Origin: JBGPGW01 sp046349515
GTDB taxonomy: Bacteria; Pseudomonadota; Alphaproteobacteria; CADEGL01
Length of the DNA stretch: 43,115 nucleotides
Direction: 5' to 3'
Assembly: GCA_046349515.1 (NCBI GenBank)
Contig: JAXMCE010000020.1
Coordinates: 1 to 43,115, forward strand
Shown: piece after piece, positions 18,247 through 26,120 of the stretch
Layout: every line of letters starts with the position of its first letter
Position numbering within the stretch: position 1 is the first letter of the stretch
Notes under the pieces: model-generated
The model's input: the letters and a program-made list of their open reading frames with translations, nothing else
What the model was told of the DNA's origin: nothing
Database searches by the model: none
Position numbers and translations under genes: made by a program

Positions 18247-18567
18247 TTACTTGCGCTTGAGGCTCTCGAGATAGGCCATCACGTCATCGATCTGCGTGCG
18301 GCTGAGTTTCAAGTCCGGCATGGGCGGGTGGGGTGAGGCCAGCCAGCCGCGCAATCGGGCTGGCGTCCGCGTGGGATCGTTCGCAATCGATTCGAAGGGC
18401 GGCGCTTGGTCGCCGCCCGATGTGCCAGGCTCGACGAGGTGGCAACTCGAACACCACTGCCGAGCAAGCGCGTGGCCGCTCTCGGCGTCTCCCGCATCTG
18501 CCCTCAGGGGCCCCATCGCCGCGATACCGAGGCTCAGTCCGATGACGACAGCCTTTGCACTGGCCAT
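18247..18567 (-). CDS. Small periplasmic c-type cytochrome
   Basis: A 106-aa class I cytochrome c. It has a signal peptide at residues 1 to about 25 (MASAKAVVIGLSLGIAAMGP, cleavage near ADA), a single haem-attachment motif CSSCH at 39-43, and a likely axial Met83 in HPPMPDL. The C-terminal helix TQIDDVMAYLESLKRK is typical of the fold. It should be a soluble periplasmic electron carrier; the partner is not indicated by the neighbours (an MFS transporter convergent on one side, a methyltransferase upstream on the same strand). The ATG at 18567 is chosen because it begins the signal peptide; upstream codons in frame do not look coding. Confidence 0.88.
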   Translation of the reverse strand: MASAKAVVIGLSLGIAAMGPLRADAGDAESGHALARQWCSSCHLVEPGTSGGDQAPPFESIANDPTRTPARLRGWLASPHPPMPDLKLSRTQIDDVMAYLESLKRK

Positions 18568-18646
18568 GCCTGCGCTCCGCGTTTTGAAGGAGCTTCGGCC
18601 TTGTCGCGCGCGTTTCCATTGATCTGTCTCAAGGCGCACCGGCCTG

Positions 18647-19555
18647 TCAGCGCGGTTTGGCCTTGATGCCCGTCGCGACCTCGGTGGCGCCGAGCGCATC
18701 GGACAGGCGCATGCGGGCGCTGCCCGGTGCCAAGGGCTTTTGCTGCGACTCGTGGGGCGCCCAGGCGGTGAGGAAGACGATCTGGAACGTCGCGGCAATT
18801 CGACCGTCGGGCTCGGCGAACCGCTCGCGATAGATATGGGCGGCCCGCATGAAGGTGCTGCGCCGGGTCGGGTTCGGCCGGCGCGCGCGGAGTGCGTTCG
18901 CCTCTCCCATGCCGCGCAGATCGTGCATGAGAGCGAAGGCATCGGCGAAGGTCACGCGGATGGTGTCGACATCGACGACGGGCAGGGCGAAGCCGGCCCG
19001 TTGGAGCAGCCCACCGAGCTCCCGCGCGTCCGCGAAGGGCGAGATCCGCGGGCTCGCGCCGCCTTCCTCCGCGAGCTCCGCTTCGAGCAGCACGGCGCGC
19101 AGTTCCTTGAGCGTCTCGCCGCCAAGGAGTGCCGCGAGGAACAGGCCATCGGGCTTAAGGGTGCGGCGTATTTGGAGAAGCGCGCCCGGAAGGTCGTTCA
19201 CCCAGTGAAGCGACAGGCCGCTCATCACGAGGTCGAAAGAGGCATCGGCGAAGGGCAGGACGTCTTCCTCCGCTACGACCGCCTCAGTCCCCGCCCGGCG
19301 GGCCATCGCCAGGGCGGCATCGACCTGGACGAGCCGTTCGATCCCGCCGCGCTGGCCCCGCAGGCGCCCGAGCTCACCGCCATGGCAGCCAAGATCGAGG
19401 GCGAGCGGAAACCGGCGCTCGACATCGTCGAGACGTTCCAGGAGCCGCTCGCCCGCTTCCGCGATGAGGAAATCGTGCCGATCGAGGTGCCGGGCCGCCC
19501 GGCTCCGATGAAGCCTGACGAGGCGCCGGTCGAAGATCGCGATGTCCGAAGGCAT
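18647..19555 (-). CDS. SAM-dependent methyltransferase-fold protein, BioC/NDUFAF5-like
   Basis: A 302-aa protein with a class I SAM-methyltransferase core: motif I LALDLGCHGGELG (about 51-63), an acidic motif VQVDAALAMARRAG, then VVAEEDVLPFADASFDLVMSGLSLHWVNDLPGAL and LKPDGLFLAALLGGETLKELR. The last part is the signature of the BioC/NDUFAF5 group (the eukaryotic member is an arginine hydroxylase of complex I). Bacterial members may act in biotin synthesis or complex I assembly; I cannot choose. The N-terminus IFDRRLVRLHRSRAAR is well kept in alphaproteobacterial homologues. The start at 19555 is preferred over an upstream frame opening at 19636, which would run into the comF promoter region. 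It is divergent from comF with 94 bases between starts. Confidence 0.88.
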   Translation of the reverse strand: MPSDIAIFDRRLVRLHRSRAARHLDRHDFLIAEAGERLLERLDDVERRFPLALDLGCHGGELGRLRGQRGGIERLVQVDAALAMARRAGTEAVVAEEDVLPFADASFDLVMSGLSLHWVNDLPGALLQIRRTLKPDGLFLAALLGGETLKELRAVLLEAELAEEGGASPRISPFADARELGGLLQRAGFALPVVDVDTIRVTFADAFALMHDLRGMGEANALRARRPNPTRRSTFMRAAHIYRERFAEPDGRIAATFQIVFLTAWAPHESQQKPLAPGSARMRLSDALGATEVATGIKAKPR

Positions 19556-19649
19556 GGCGGATGTATGCCATCGAGATGCCGCAGTGCCCAGCGCAAGATT
19601 CGTCGGCAGCCCGTCTCTCCGGGCGGGCTTTGGCAAAGAGGGTCAGGGC

Positions 19650-20405
19650 ATGGGTGCGGCGATGGGAATTCGATCGTTCCTCTCGCGGAGTGGAGCCGCC
19701 GTGCTCGATGCGCTCCTCCCGCCGCAATGCCTTTCCTGCAGGGCCGAGGTGCGGGAGCCGGGGGCGCTGTGTCCCGCATGTTGGAGTGCTGTCCGATTCC
19801 TCGGCCCGCCGCAATGCGCGGTGTGCGGCGTTCCCTTCGACCTGCCGTCGCCGGACGGCGCACTCTGCGGGGGCTGCCTTGCCGAGCGGCCTGTCTACGG
19901 CGCGGCGCGCGCGGTCTTTCGCTACGATGACGGCAGTCGGGGCTTGATCCTCTCCTTCAAGCACGGAGACCGGACGGAAGCAGCGCCGGCCTTCGGTCGC
20001 TGGCTCGCGCGCGCCGGCGATGAACTCGTGGCGCGAGCCGACCTCATCGTGCCGGTGCCGCTCCATTGGACGCGGCTTTTCCGCCGCCGCTACAACCAGG
20101 CCGCGTTGCTCGCGCAGTCGCTTGCCAAGGTGAGCGACGTTCCGGTCGCGCTCGATCTTCTGCGCCGCCGGCGCGCCACGCCCTCTCAGGGTCGGATGAG
20201 CCGCTCCGGTCGGCGCCGCAATGTTCAGGCGGCGTTCGCGATCGGCGAGCGACGGCATGGCACGCTTGGCGGGCGCCGGATCCTCCTTGTCGATGACGTG
20301 CTGACGACGGGGGCGACGGTGGAGGCATGCAGCGCCGTGCTCCTTCGCGCGGGTGCCGCCTCGGTCGATGTGTTGACGCTGGCCCGCGTTGTATCATCGT
20401 CGTGA
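19650..20405 (+). CDS. ComF family phosphoribosyltransferase-fold protein
   Basis: A 251-aa ComF-family protein. The N-terminal region has a zinc-ribbon set of Cys pairs (C27/C30, C41/C44, C56/C59, C73/C76). It is followed by a PRTase domain with the PRPP-binding loop ILLVDDVLTTGATVEA and the upstream LIVPVPLHWTRLFRRRYNQAALLAQ. ComF proteins are linked to DNA uptake in competent bacteria, but the molecular role is not settled and most alphaproteobacteria carry one. An ATG at 19650 or 19662 may start it; either keeps the LLPPQCLSC motif. It heads a rightward run with the cupin, grxC and nitrilase genes. Confidence 0.9.
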   Translation: MGAAMGIRSFLSRSGAAVLDALLPPQCLSCRAEVREPGALCPACWSAVRFLGPPQCAVCGVPFDLPSPDGALCGGCLAERPVYGAARAVFRYDDGSRGLILSFKHGDRTEAAPAFGRWLARAGDELVARADLIVPVPLHWTRLFRRRYNQAALLAQSLAKVSDVPVALDLLRRRRATPSQGRMSRSGRRRNVQAAFAIGERRHGTLGGRRILLVDDVLTTGATVEACSAVLLRAGAASVDVLTLARVVSSS

Positions 20406-20426
20406 GCGACGAAGGGGAGGCGTGCC

Positions 20427-20786
20427 ATGGAGAATGCAGGGCGACAGGCGGAAGCTGCGGACTGGCGGTTCACATTGGAGCAGGCGCGGCGAACACCGCT
20501 CGCGCCCGGACGGCTGTCGGCCCTTCTGTTCAGCCACGGCACTCTCACTGTCAGGCATTACGCACCCCGCGGGGTCGATACGCAGACCCCCCACGACCAG
20601 GACGAGGTCTACGTGGTCGAGCGCGGCACGGGCTGGTTCGAGGTGGCGGGGAGCCGCGTGCGGTTCGGGCCAGACGACGTTCTCTTCGTGCCAGCGGGGG
20701 TCGAGCACCGGTTCGTCGATTTCACCGACGATTTCGAGACCTGGGTCATCTTCTACGGCGCCAAGGGAGGCGAGGCCAAAGCCTAG
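20427..20786 (+). CDS. Cupin domain protein
   Basis: A 119-aa single-domain cupin. The first motif lies around THDQ-type residues (here PHDQDEVYVVERGTGWFEVAG, with His and Glu in ligand positions), and the second is FVPAGVEHRFVDFTDDFETWV. These form a small beta-barrel that probably binds a divalent metal in the cytoplasm. AGGGGAGG lies about 8 bases before the ATG at 20427. It sits 21 bases after comF and 63 bases before grxC. No reaction can be assigned from the sequence. Confidence 0.85.
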   Translation: MENAGRQAEAADWRFTLEQARRTPLAPGRLSALLFSHGTLTVRHYAPRGVDTQTPHDQDEVYVVERGTGWFEVAGSRVRFGPDDVLFVPAGVEHRFVDFTDDFETWVIFYGAKGGEAKA

Positions 20787-20849
20787 GGGCTGGACGGGCG
20801 GCCCCCAGCAACCCAAGGTGATATACTGCGAGAAGGGTTGGAGACCCGC

Positions 20850-21113
20850 ATGGCCGAAGTCGAGATCTACACAACGATGCTCTGCCCCTACTGTCACCGG
20901 GCGAAGGCGCTGCTCGACCGGAAGGGCATCCGCTACAAGGAGATCGACGTGTCCTACGATCCAGACGGACGGAAGGCCATGAGCGCGCGCGCGGAGGGGC
21001 GGACGACCGTGCCGCAGATCTTCATCGACGGGCAGCCGATCGGCGGCTCCGACGAGCTCGTGGCGCTCGAAGACGAAGGCAAGCTCGATCGACTCCTGGG
21101 AGTGTCGCCATGA
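20850..21113 (+). CDS. grxC: Glutaredoxin 3 (dithiol)
   Basis: Glutaredoxin of 87 aa with the dithiol active site CPYC (residues 12-15), the cis-Pro motif RTTVPQIFIDG and GGSDEL at the glutathione site. It reduces protein disulfides and glutathione-mixed disulfides in the cytoplasm. An in-frame ATG at 20838 exists, but GGAG sits at the right distance before the ATG at 20850, which also gives the standard N-terminus MAEVEIYTT. Its stop overlaps the start of the nitrilase gene (ATGA, 21110-21113), so the two are translationally coupled. Confidence 0.95.
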   Translation: MAEVEIYTTMLCPYCHRAKALLDRKGIRYKEIDVSYDPDGRKAMSARAEGRTTVPQIFIDGQPIGGSDELVALEDEGKLDRLLGVSP

Positions 21114-21973
21114 CCAAGTTCACCGTCGCTTGCGTGCAGATGAACTCGGGCCGTGAGTTGGCGCCCAACATCGAGGCCGCGCGGACCCTCGTGCGCCGCG
21201 CGCGTGACATGGGCGCCGATTTCATCACGACGCCGGAGAACGTCACGCTGCTCGACCGGTCGCGCAAGCAGCTTCTCGCGAAGGCGCGGCCGGAATCCGA
21301 CCATCCGGCGATCCCGGCTTTCAGCGAGATGGCACGCGAGACGGGCGCGTGGCTCCTCGCCGGCTCTCTCACCATCAAGCTCAACGAGGAGCAGACAGCG
21401 AATCGCTCCTACCTCTTCGATCCCTCGGGCAGCGCCGTCGCGCAATACGACAAGATCCACATGTTCGACGTGGACTTGAAAGGCGGCGACAGCTATCGCG
21501 AATCGGCGACGTTCCGCCCCGGTGGCGAAGCCGTGCTCGCACCGACCCCCTGGGGGCTCTTGGGCATGACGGTGTGCTACGACGTCCGCTTTGCCTATCT
21601 CTACCGCGCTCTTGCCCATGCAGGCGCGAGCTTCCTTTCCGTTCCGGCGGCTTTCACCGAGTTCACGGGGCGGGCGCATTGGCATGTCCTCTTGCGCGCG
21701 CGAGCGATCGAGACCGGTTGTTTCGTTATCGCGCCAGCGCAGAGCGGTTTGCACGAGGACGGCCGTCGGACCTACGGCCATTCGCTCGTCATCGCACCCT
21801 GGGGCGAAATTCTGGCCGATGGCGGCGAAGGCGTCGGCGTCGTGACGGCCGTCATCGACACCTCGCGGATCGAGGAGGCGCGCGGCATGGTGCCGGCGCT
21901 CACCCACGACCGGACGTACAAGGGACCGTCGAAGCCCGTCGTCAGCGGTAAGGCCCAAGCCTCGGGCGACTGA
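21110..21973 (+). CDS. Nitrilase-superfamily amidohydrolase, probable deaminated-glutathione amidase
   Basis: Carbon-nitrogen hydrolase of 287 aa with the complete Glu-Lys-Cys triad: Glu43 (TTPENVTLLDR), Lys115 (QYDKIHMFDVDL) and Cys156 (MTVCYDVRFAYLYR). YDKIHMFDVD together with the DVRFAYLYR sequence is typical of the Nit1 branch, whose known activity is hydrolysis of deaminated glutathione, a side product of transaminases. The assignment to that branch is by eye. The four-base overlap with grxC suggests coupled expression and fits a glutathione-related role. It is convergent with the MDR reductase gene, with 9 bases between stops. Confidence 0.88.
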   Translation: MTKFTVACVQMNSGRELAPNIEAARTLVRRARDMGADFITTPENVTLLDRSRKQLLAKARPESDHPAIPAFSEMARETGAWLLAGSLTIKLNEEQTANRSYLFDPSGSAVAQYDKIHMFDVDLKGGDSYRESATFRPGGEAVLAPTPWGLLGMTVCYDVRFAYLYRALAHAGASFLSVPAAFTEFTGRAHWHVLLRARAIETGCFVIAPAQSGLHEDGRRTYGHSLVIAPWGEILADGGEGVGVVTAVIDTSRIEEARGMVPALTHDRTYKGPSKPVVSGKAQASGD

Positions 21974-21982
21974 AGCGGCCGC

Positions 21983-23056
21983 TCAGCCGGTCGTCGGCAG
22001 CACCACGATGTTGCCGAAGAACGATTTCGAGACGAACAGCGCCTGCGCATCGCGAAAGCGCGCGAGCGGGAAAGTTGCAGCAAGCAAGGGCTTCACGCGG
22101 CCTGCGCGGATGTAGCCGAGCAGCGCCGCGAAGTGTTTCGCGTAGCCGATCGACACGCCGTAAAGCGTCAGCCTCTTGAGATAGATCGTCCGGATGTCGA
22201 AGGGCACGACCGCGCCGCCGATGGCGCCCGCCGTCACGTAGCGCCCGCCGGGCCGCAACAGCGCCAAGATATCCGTGAACAGCGGCCCGCCCACGACGTC
22301 GGCCGCAGCGTCGACCGCCCGTTGGCCGATCGCCTGCCGCACCATATCGTGGAGGTTGCCGCCGTCGCGGGCGATGGCATAGGTGGGTCCAAGCTCGCGC
22401 ACTCGCTCCAACCACGGCGCGCTCGTCACGGCGATCGTCTCGGCCCCGCGCGCCTGCGCGAGCTGCACGATGGCAGAGCCCGCGCCGCCTGACGCGCCAG
22501 TCACGAGCACGCGTTCGCCCTTGGCGACGCCCGCCGCATCCAGCATATGCTCGGCGGTGATGTAGGCGCACGGGAAGGTCGCGAGTTCGGCATCCGACAT
22601 CGCGATGTCGCCGACGGCATGCGCGTTCTCGGCGGGCAGTGTCGTGTATTCGGCATAGCCGCCGTCACGGCTCGAGCCGAGCGATCCGACGAACCCCAAG
22701 GTCGAAGGCGAATCGCCGTAGATCACGAAGTTGCACAGCACGCGCTCGCCGATGCGGGATGGGGGCACGGCCGGGCCGACGGCGGCAATTCGGCCGACGA
22801 TGTCGCAACCTTGGATGCGGGGCCAAGTCCCGGGGACGCGCCCGGCCGCGGTCTGCGCCTCGGGATCGCGATCGGTGCCGTAGCGCCCCTCGCGGCTCCA
22901 GACGTCCGTGTTGTTGAGGCCACAGGCGGTCACGCGAATCAGGACCTCGCCTGCCGCCGGCACGGGTGTCGGCACCTCCGTGTAATCCAGCATCTCGAAC
23001 CCGCCATGGCCGCGTGTGACCACGGCTTTCATCGTGCGAGGAATGGACTCGGTCAT
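21983..23056 (-). CDS. MDR family NADPH:quinone reductase / alcohol dehydrogenase-like protein
   Basis: A 357-aa medium-chain dehydrogenase/reductase. The N-terminal GroES-like domain has PAAGEVLIRVTACGLNNTDVWSREG and GCDIVGRIAAVG. The Rossmann domain has VLVTGASGGAGSAIVQLAQARGA. The usual catalytic-zinc pattern (Cys...Gly-His-Glu) is replaced by NNTD and GCDIVG, so it looks zinc-independent and closer to quinone oxidoreductases or crotonyl-CoA reductases than to zinc alcohol dehydrogenases. The substrate is unknown. The ATG at 23056 begins MTESIPRTMKAVV; the frame is open to 23245, but that part overlaps the upstream gene. It lies 20 bases after the dehydratase-like gene on the same strand. 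Confidence 0.87.
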   Translation of the reverse strand: MTESIPRTMKAVVTRGHGGFEMLDYTEVPTPVPAAGEVLIRVTACGLNNTDVWSREGRYGTDRDPEAQTAAGRVPGTWPRIQGCDIVGRIAAVGPAVPPSRIGERVLCNFVIYGDSPSTLGFVGSLGSSRDGGYAEYTTLPAENAHAVGDIAMSDAELATFPCAYITAEHMLDAAGVAKGERVLVTGASGGAGSAIVQLAQARGAETIAVTSAPWLERVRELGPTYAIARDGGNLHDMVRQAIGQRAVDAAADVVGGPLFTDILALLRPGGRYVTAGAIGGAVVPFDIRTIYLKRLTLYGVSIGYAKHFAALLGYIRAGRVKPLLAATFPLARFRDAQALFVSKSFFGNIVVLPTTG

Positions 23057-23076
23057 GGCCGCCTGCTCCGCGAATG

Positions 23077-24030
23077 TTATGGGGACGATGCCCTTGTCGT
23101 GTCGGATAGCTGCGCGGGATCGGTGTTGCCGCCGCAGATGACGACGCCGACCCGTTCGCCCGCCGCGGGGCGATAGACACCCGACAGCAGGGCCGCGAGC
23201 GCCGTGGCGCCGCCGGGCTCGGCCACGACGCGCAATTCCCGCCACAACGCGCGCTGCGCCTCGCGGATGGCGTCGTCCGTGACAAGCACGACGCGTTCGA
23301 CAAGGCGCTTTGCGATCGGAAAGACGATCGAGCCGATGCGCCGCGCGCCCAGCGAATCCGCGGCGATTCCGCTCACTTCGACGTCGACCGGCGCGCCCGC
23401 TTCGAGCGCCCGGGCGAGGGTGGGCGCCCGGGCCGGCTCGACGCCGACGACCCGCCCGCGCCCGGCGTACCAGGAAGCGACGCCGCCGATCAGCCCGCCG
23501 CCGCCGACCGCGATGAGGATCGTGTCGAGCGCCGGCGCTTGACCGTCGAGCTCGCGCGCGAGCGTTCCCTGACCCGCGATCACGGCCGGATGGTCATAAG
23601 CGTGGATGTCGAGGGCGCCCGTCTCGGCCGCGCGCCGCCGACAGGCCTCGAATGATTCGGCATAGGCGCGACCGACGACGTTGACGACGGCACCGAGCTC
23701 GCGCAGCCGTTCGATCTTCACCGGCGAGGCGATCTCGGGCACGAAGATCTCGGCCTTGATGCCCAGGCGCCGCGCCGCATGGGCGACCGCGACGCCGTGA
23801 TTACCGCCCGAGGCGGCGATGACACCGGATGCCGGCACCTTGCCCGAGAGAATCCGATTGAAGGCGCCACGCGGTTTGAAGGAGCCGGCGTGCTGCAAGC
23901 ATTCGAGCTTGAGCGTGAGGCGCGCGGCCAGTCCGAACGCGTCGGCCTCCAGCACCGCGACGGGCGTCACGCGCAGGTAGGAGGCCGTGCGGCCGTCGGC
24001 GGCCTCGATGTCGTCTCGGGTGATCGTCAT
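23077..24030 (-). CDS. Threonine dehydratase-like PLP enzyme (serine/threonine ammonia-lyase family)
   Basis: Fold-type II PLP enzyme of 317 aa. The PLP lysine is Lys52 in GSFKPRGAFNRI; SGGNHGVAVAHAAR (about 74-87) binds the phosphate-side substrate carboxylate; VGGGGLIGGVASW is the glycine-rich phosphate loop. There is no C-terminal ACT-like regulatory domain, so this is the short catabolic or racemase-like type, not the biosynthetic IlvA. It could be a threonine/serine dehydratase, a serine racemase or a hydroxyaspartate dehydratase. The start at 24030 gives MTITRDDIEAADGR, a typical N-terminus. It is the middle gene of a three-gene leftward set. Confidence 0.88.
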   Translation of the reverse strand: MTITRDDIEAADGRTASYLRVTPVAVLEADAFGLAARLTLKLECLQHAGSFKPRGAFNRILSGKVPASGVIAASGGNHGVAVAHAARRLGIKAEIFVPEIASPVKIERLRELGAVVNVVGRAYAESFEACRRRAAETGALDIHAYDHPAVIAGQGTLARELDGQAPALDTILIAVGGGGLIGGVASWYAGRGRVVGVEPARAPTLARALEAGAPVDVEVSGIAADSLGARRIGSIVFPIAKRLVERVVLVTDDAIREAQRALWRELRVVAEPGGATALAALLSGVYRPAAGERVGVVICGGNTDPAQLSDTTRASSP

Positions 24031-24149
24031 GGCTCGAGGTGCGTCGCTCGATTGGTCGAAGGCGGTGGTTCTGCGGTCCACGATGGCGACCAGGTCAGGC
24101 GTTACCATCGGTTGATTCGACGAAGCGGGCAACTCGCTTGCGTGGGGCG

Positions 24150-24701
24150 TCAGGAGATCGCGACACGAACCGCGGCGATTCGCTGGACGATGGCGGGGCG
24201 CGGCTCGGTGATCTCGACATGCTCGTAAGCCACGACCATAAGGCGGCCGCGTACAGCCTCGAGCAGTTCGCCTTCGCGCAGGAGATGCGCAGGGTTGCTC
24301 GGCCGGCCGAACCGTTCGTTGCCTTGGGCGAACGTCTCGTAGATGAGGGCGCCGCGGGGCGCCACGAGGTCCGGCAGGCGCGCAAGAAGCGGGCGCCAAA
24401 GGTAGTTGGTGACGACGACGCCCGCGAAACGTCGGGATTCGAACGGCCATGGGCTTCCGTCCTCGAGATCGGCCTCGATGATCTCGGCCGCCGGATTAGC
24501 ACGGAGATCGGCGAGGCCGCTCGTGTCGCGGTCGATTCCGACCACCGAGTAGCCCAGGGCCAGGAAGAAGCGCGTGTGCCGTCCGCCGCCGGCCGCGATG
24601 TCGAGAACCGTCGAACGAGCGCCCGCGACCAGGGGGATGGCCGGCTGGAACCGCCTGACCCAGGAGGATGGCGCTTGAGAGGTCAGACTCGCGTCGGCCA
24701 T
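24150..24701 (-). CDS. Class I SAM-dependent methyltransferase (TehB-like)
   Basis: A 183-aa methyltransferase with motif I TVLDIAAGGGRHTRFFLALG, the acidic end of strand 2 VVGIDRD, and VVVTNYLWRPLLARLPDLVAPRGALIYETF. The latter matches a TehB/small-molecule methyltransferase group common in proteobacteria. The substrate is unknown. It is transcribed leftward and followed by the dehydratase-like gene after 119 bases. The divergent DUF1178 gene starts 98 bases upstream, across an AT-rich region that should contain both promoters. Confidence 0.85.
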   Translation of the reverse strand: MADASLTSQAPSSWVRRFQPAIPLVAGARSTVLDIAAGGGRHTRFFLALGYSVVGIDRDTSGLADLRANPAAEIIEADLEDGSPWPFESRRFAGVVVTNYLWRPLLARLPDLVAPRGALIYETFAQGNERFGRPSNPAHLLREGELLEAVRGRLMVVAYEHVEITEPRPAIVQRIAAVRVAIS

Positions 24702-24750
24702 ACCCTATCCAAAGCCTTGTCTTTTTAGCATTTTACCTCATCTTAACGGA

Positions 24751-24770
24751 GCCGCTCCTATGGTAGCGGC
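24751..24770. promoter_or_regulatory. Inverted repeat in the divergent DUF1178/methyltransferase promoter region
   Basis: GCCGCT (24751-24756) and AGCGGC (24765-24770) form a perfect dyad with an 8-base centre. It lies in a 98-base intergenic region whose left half (24715-24748) is unusually AT-rich for this genome. It could be an operator or a short leader hairpin for DUF1178. No clear -35/-10 pair could be fixed on either strand. Confidence 0.25.
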
Positions 24771-24799
24771 GGGAAGAACCGAGTATCCGTGACGGCGCC

Positions 24800-25213
24800 A
24801 TGATTGTCTTCGATCTCAAATGCAAGGCGGGACACGTGTTCGAAGCGTGGTTCCCCGACAGCGCGGCCTTCAAGCGTCAGAAGGCCAAGCGTCAGGTCGC
24901 GTGCCCGAATTGCGGCAATACCCAAGTCACCAAGGCCCCCATGGCGCCCAACATCGCGACCGGCAAAGGACGTGGGGCCGAGCCGACCGAGCAAGCCCCC
25001 GATGCCGCCGTGATGCTGGCCAAGCTCCGCGAGCATATCGAGAAGAACTGCGAATATGTGGGCGAACGGTTCCCCGAAGAGGCGCGCAAGATCCACTATG
25101 GCGAGACCGCCAAGCGCGACATTTTCGGCGAGGCGTCCGAGGATGATGCCCGTTCCCTTCACGAAGAAGGGATCGAGTTCCAACGCCTGCCCTGGGCGCG
25201 GCAGAACTCGTAA
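24800..25213 (+). CDS. DUF1178 family protein
   Basis: A 137-aa cytosolic protein of the DUF1178 family. It has a probable zinc-ribbon-like set (Cys8, His12, Cys35, Cys38: LKCKAGHVFEAWF and ACPNCGN), then a helical part with LREHIEKNCEYVGERFPEEARKIHYGE and the conserved end EGIEFQRLPWARQN. The function is unknown. In other alphaproteobacteria this gene directly follows grxC and the nitrilase gene; here three reverse-strand genes intervene. It is convergent with ubiG, 17 bases apart. Confidence 0.92.
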   Translation: MIVFDLKCKAGHVFEAWFPDSAAFKRQKAKRQVACPNCGNTQVTKAPMAPNIATGKGRGAEPTEQAPDAAVMLAKLREHIEKNCEYVGERFPEEARKIHYGETAKRDIFGEASEDDARSLHEEGIEFQRLPWARQNS

Positions 25214-25222
25214 AGCCCGATT

Positions 25223-25241
25223 CCGGCGGCTCACGCGCCGG
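25223..25241. terminator. GC hairpin between convergent DUF1178 and ubiG
   Basis: CCGGCG (25223-25228) pairs with CGCCGG (25236-25241) around a 7-base loop, at the junction of two convergent genes and overlapping the ubiG stop. It lacks a T-run, so it is only a possible shared terminator. Confidence 0.3.
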
Positions 25242-26001
25242 GGCGTAGGGCGAGGGCCATGTAGTTCACGCCCAGATCCGGGCTCAGCCCCCAACTATCG
25301 GTAATGGGATTGTAGCTGACGCCGGTGAGTGTCCGCAGCTCGAACCCCGCGCGGCGGAGTGCCGCCGCCATCTCGGAGGGCCGCACGAATCGCCGCCAGT
25401 CATGGGTCCCGCGCGGCAGCCAGCGAAGCAGGTATTCGGCGCCGACCACGGCAAGCGCGAACGCCTTGATCGTGCGATTGAGGGTCGACAACACGAGCGC
25501 GCCACCCGGGCGAACCAGCGCGCCCGCGGCCGCGATGAACGCGCCCGCGTCCGGCACGTGCTCGACGACTTCCATGGAAATCACGACGTCGAACATCGCG
25601 CCTTCGGCCGCGAGCTCCTCGGCCGTCGCGTGGCGATAGTCGCAAGCGAGCTCGCTCGCCCGCGCATGCTCTTTCGCCACGTCGACATTCTGTTCGGTCG
25701 CATCGATGCCCAAGACCTCGCCGCCCATGCGGGCGAGCGGCTCGGACAGCAGCCCCCCGCCGCAGCCGATGTCGAGGATGCGCAGGCCGCGAAGCGGATG
25801 CGGCGCCAAGGGATCGCGCCCGTGGAGGCCAGCGATCTGATCGCGGATGAAGGCCAGGCGGACGGGATTGAGCTGGTGGAGCGGCCGGAACGCGCCATCG
25901 GGGTCCCACCACGCATGGGCGACGGCGGCGAACTTGGCGAGCTCGGCCTCGTCGATCGACCCGCCCGGGGACGCTGGGGAATGGCGTGGGCTGCGGCTCA
26001 T
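25231..26001 (-). CDS. ubiG: 3-demethylubiquinone-9 3-O-methyltransferase
   Basis: O-methyltransferase acting twice in ubiquinone biosynthesis. The 256-aa protein has the UbiG N-terminus EAELAKFAAVAHAWWDPDGAFRPLHQLNPVRL, motif I ILDIGCGGGLLSEPLARMG (about 75-93), GIDATEQNVDVAKEHA, and VVISMEVVEHVPDAGAF, all characteristic. The frame is open to 26154, but the extra residues overlap the lysC start and are not UbiG-like, so the ATG at 26001 is used. It is divergent from lysC with a 119-base gap; a TTGACA at 26046-26051 faces lysC, but no matching -10 could be fixed. Confidence 0.95.
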   Translation of the reverse strand: MSRSPRHSPASPGGSIDEAELAKFAAVAHAWWDPDGAFRPLHQLNPVRLAFIRDQIAGLHGRDPLAPHPLRGLRILDIGCGGGLLSEPLARMGGEVLGIDATEQNVDVAKEHARASELACDYRHATAEELAAEGAMFDVVISMEVVEHVPDAGAFIAAAGALVRPGGALVLSTLNRTIKAFALAVVGAEYLLRWLPRGTHDWRRFVRPSEMAAALRRAGFELRTLTGVSYNPITDSWGLSPDLGVNYMALALRPGA

Positions 26002-26120
26002 GAGAACCCTTTCCGTCGCCGCCGGCAGTTGCAACCCGCCGGCACTTGACAGTATGGGTACGGGCGCGCGTCCCGGCAACGGGGACAGGCAAAAGCGCGG
26101 CGGCAGGGCAAGAGCGGCAG

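Noticed and set aside
26046..26120. TTGACA at 26046 as a complete lysC promoter
   Set aside because: The -35 is perfect but no acceptable -10 lies 16 to 18 bases downstream, so I did not call it.
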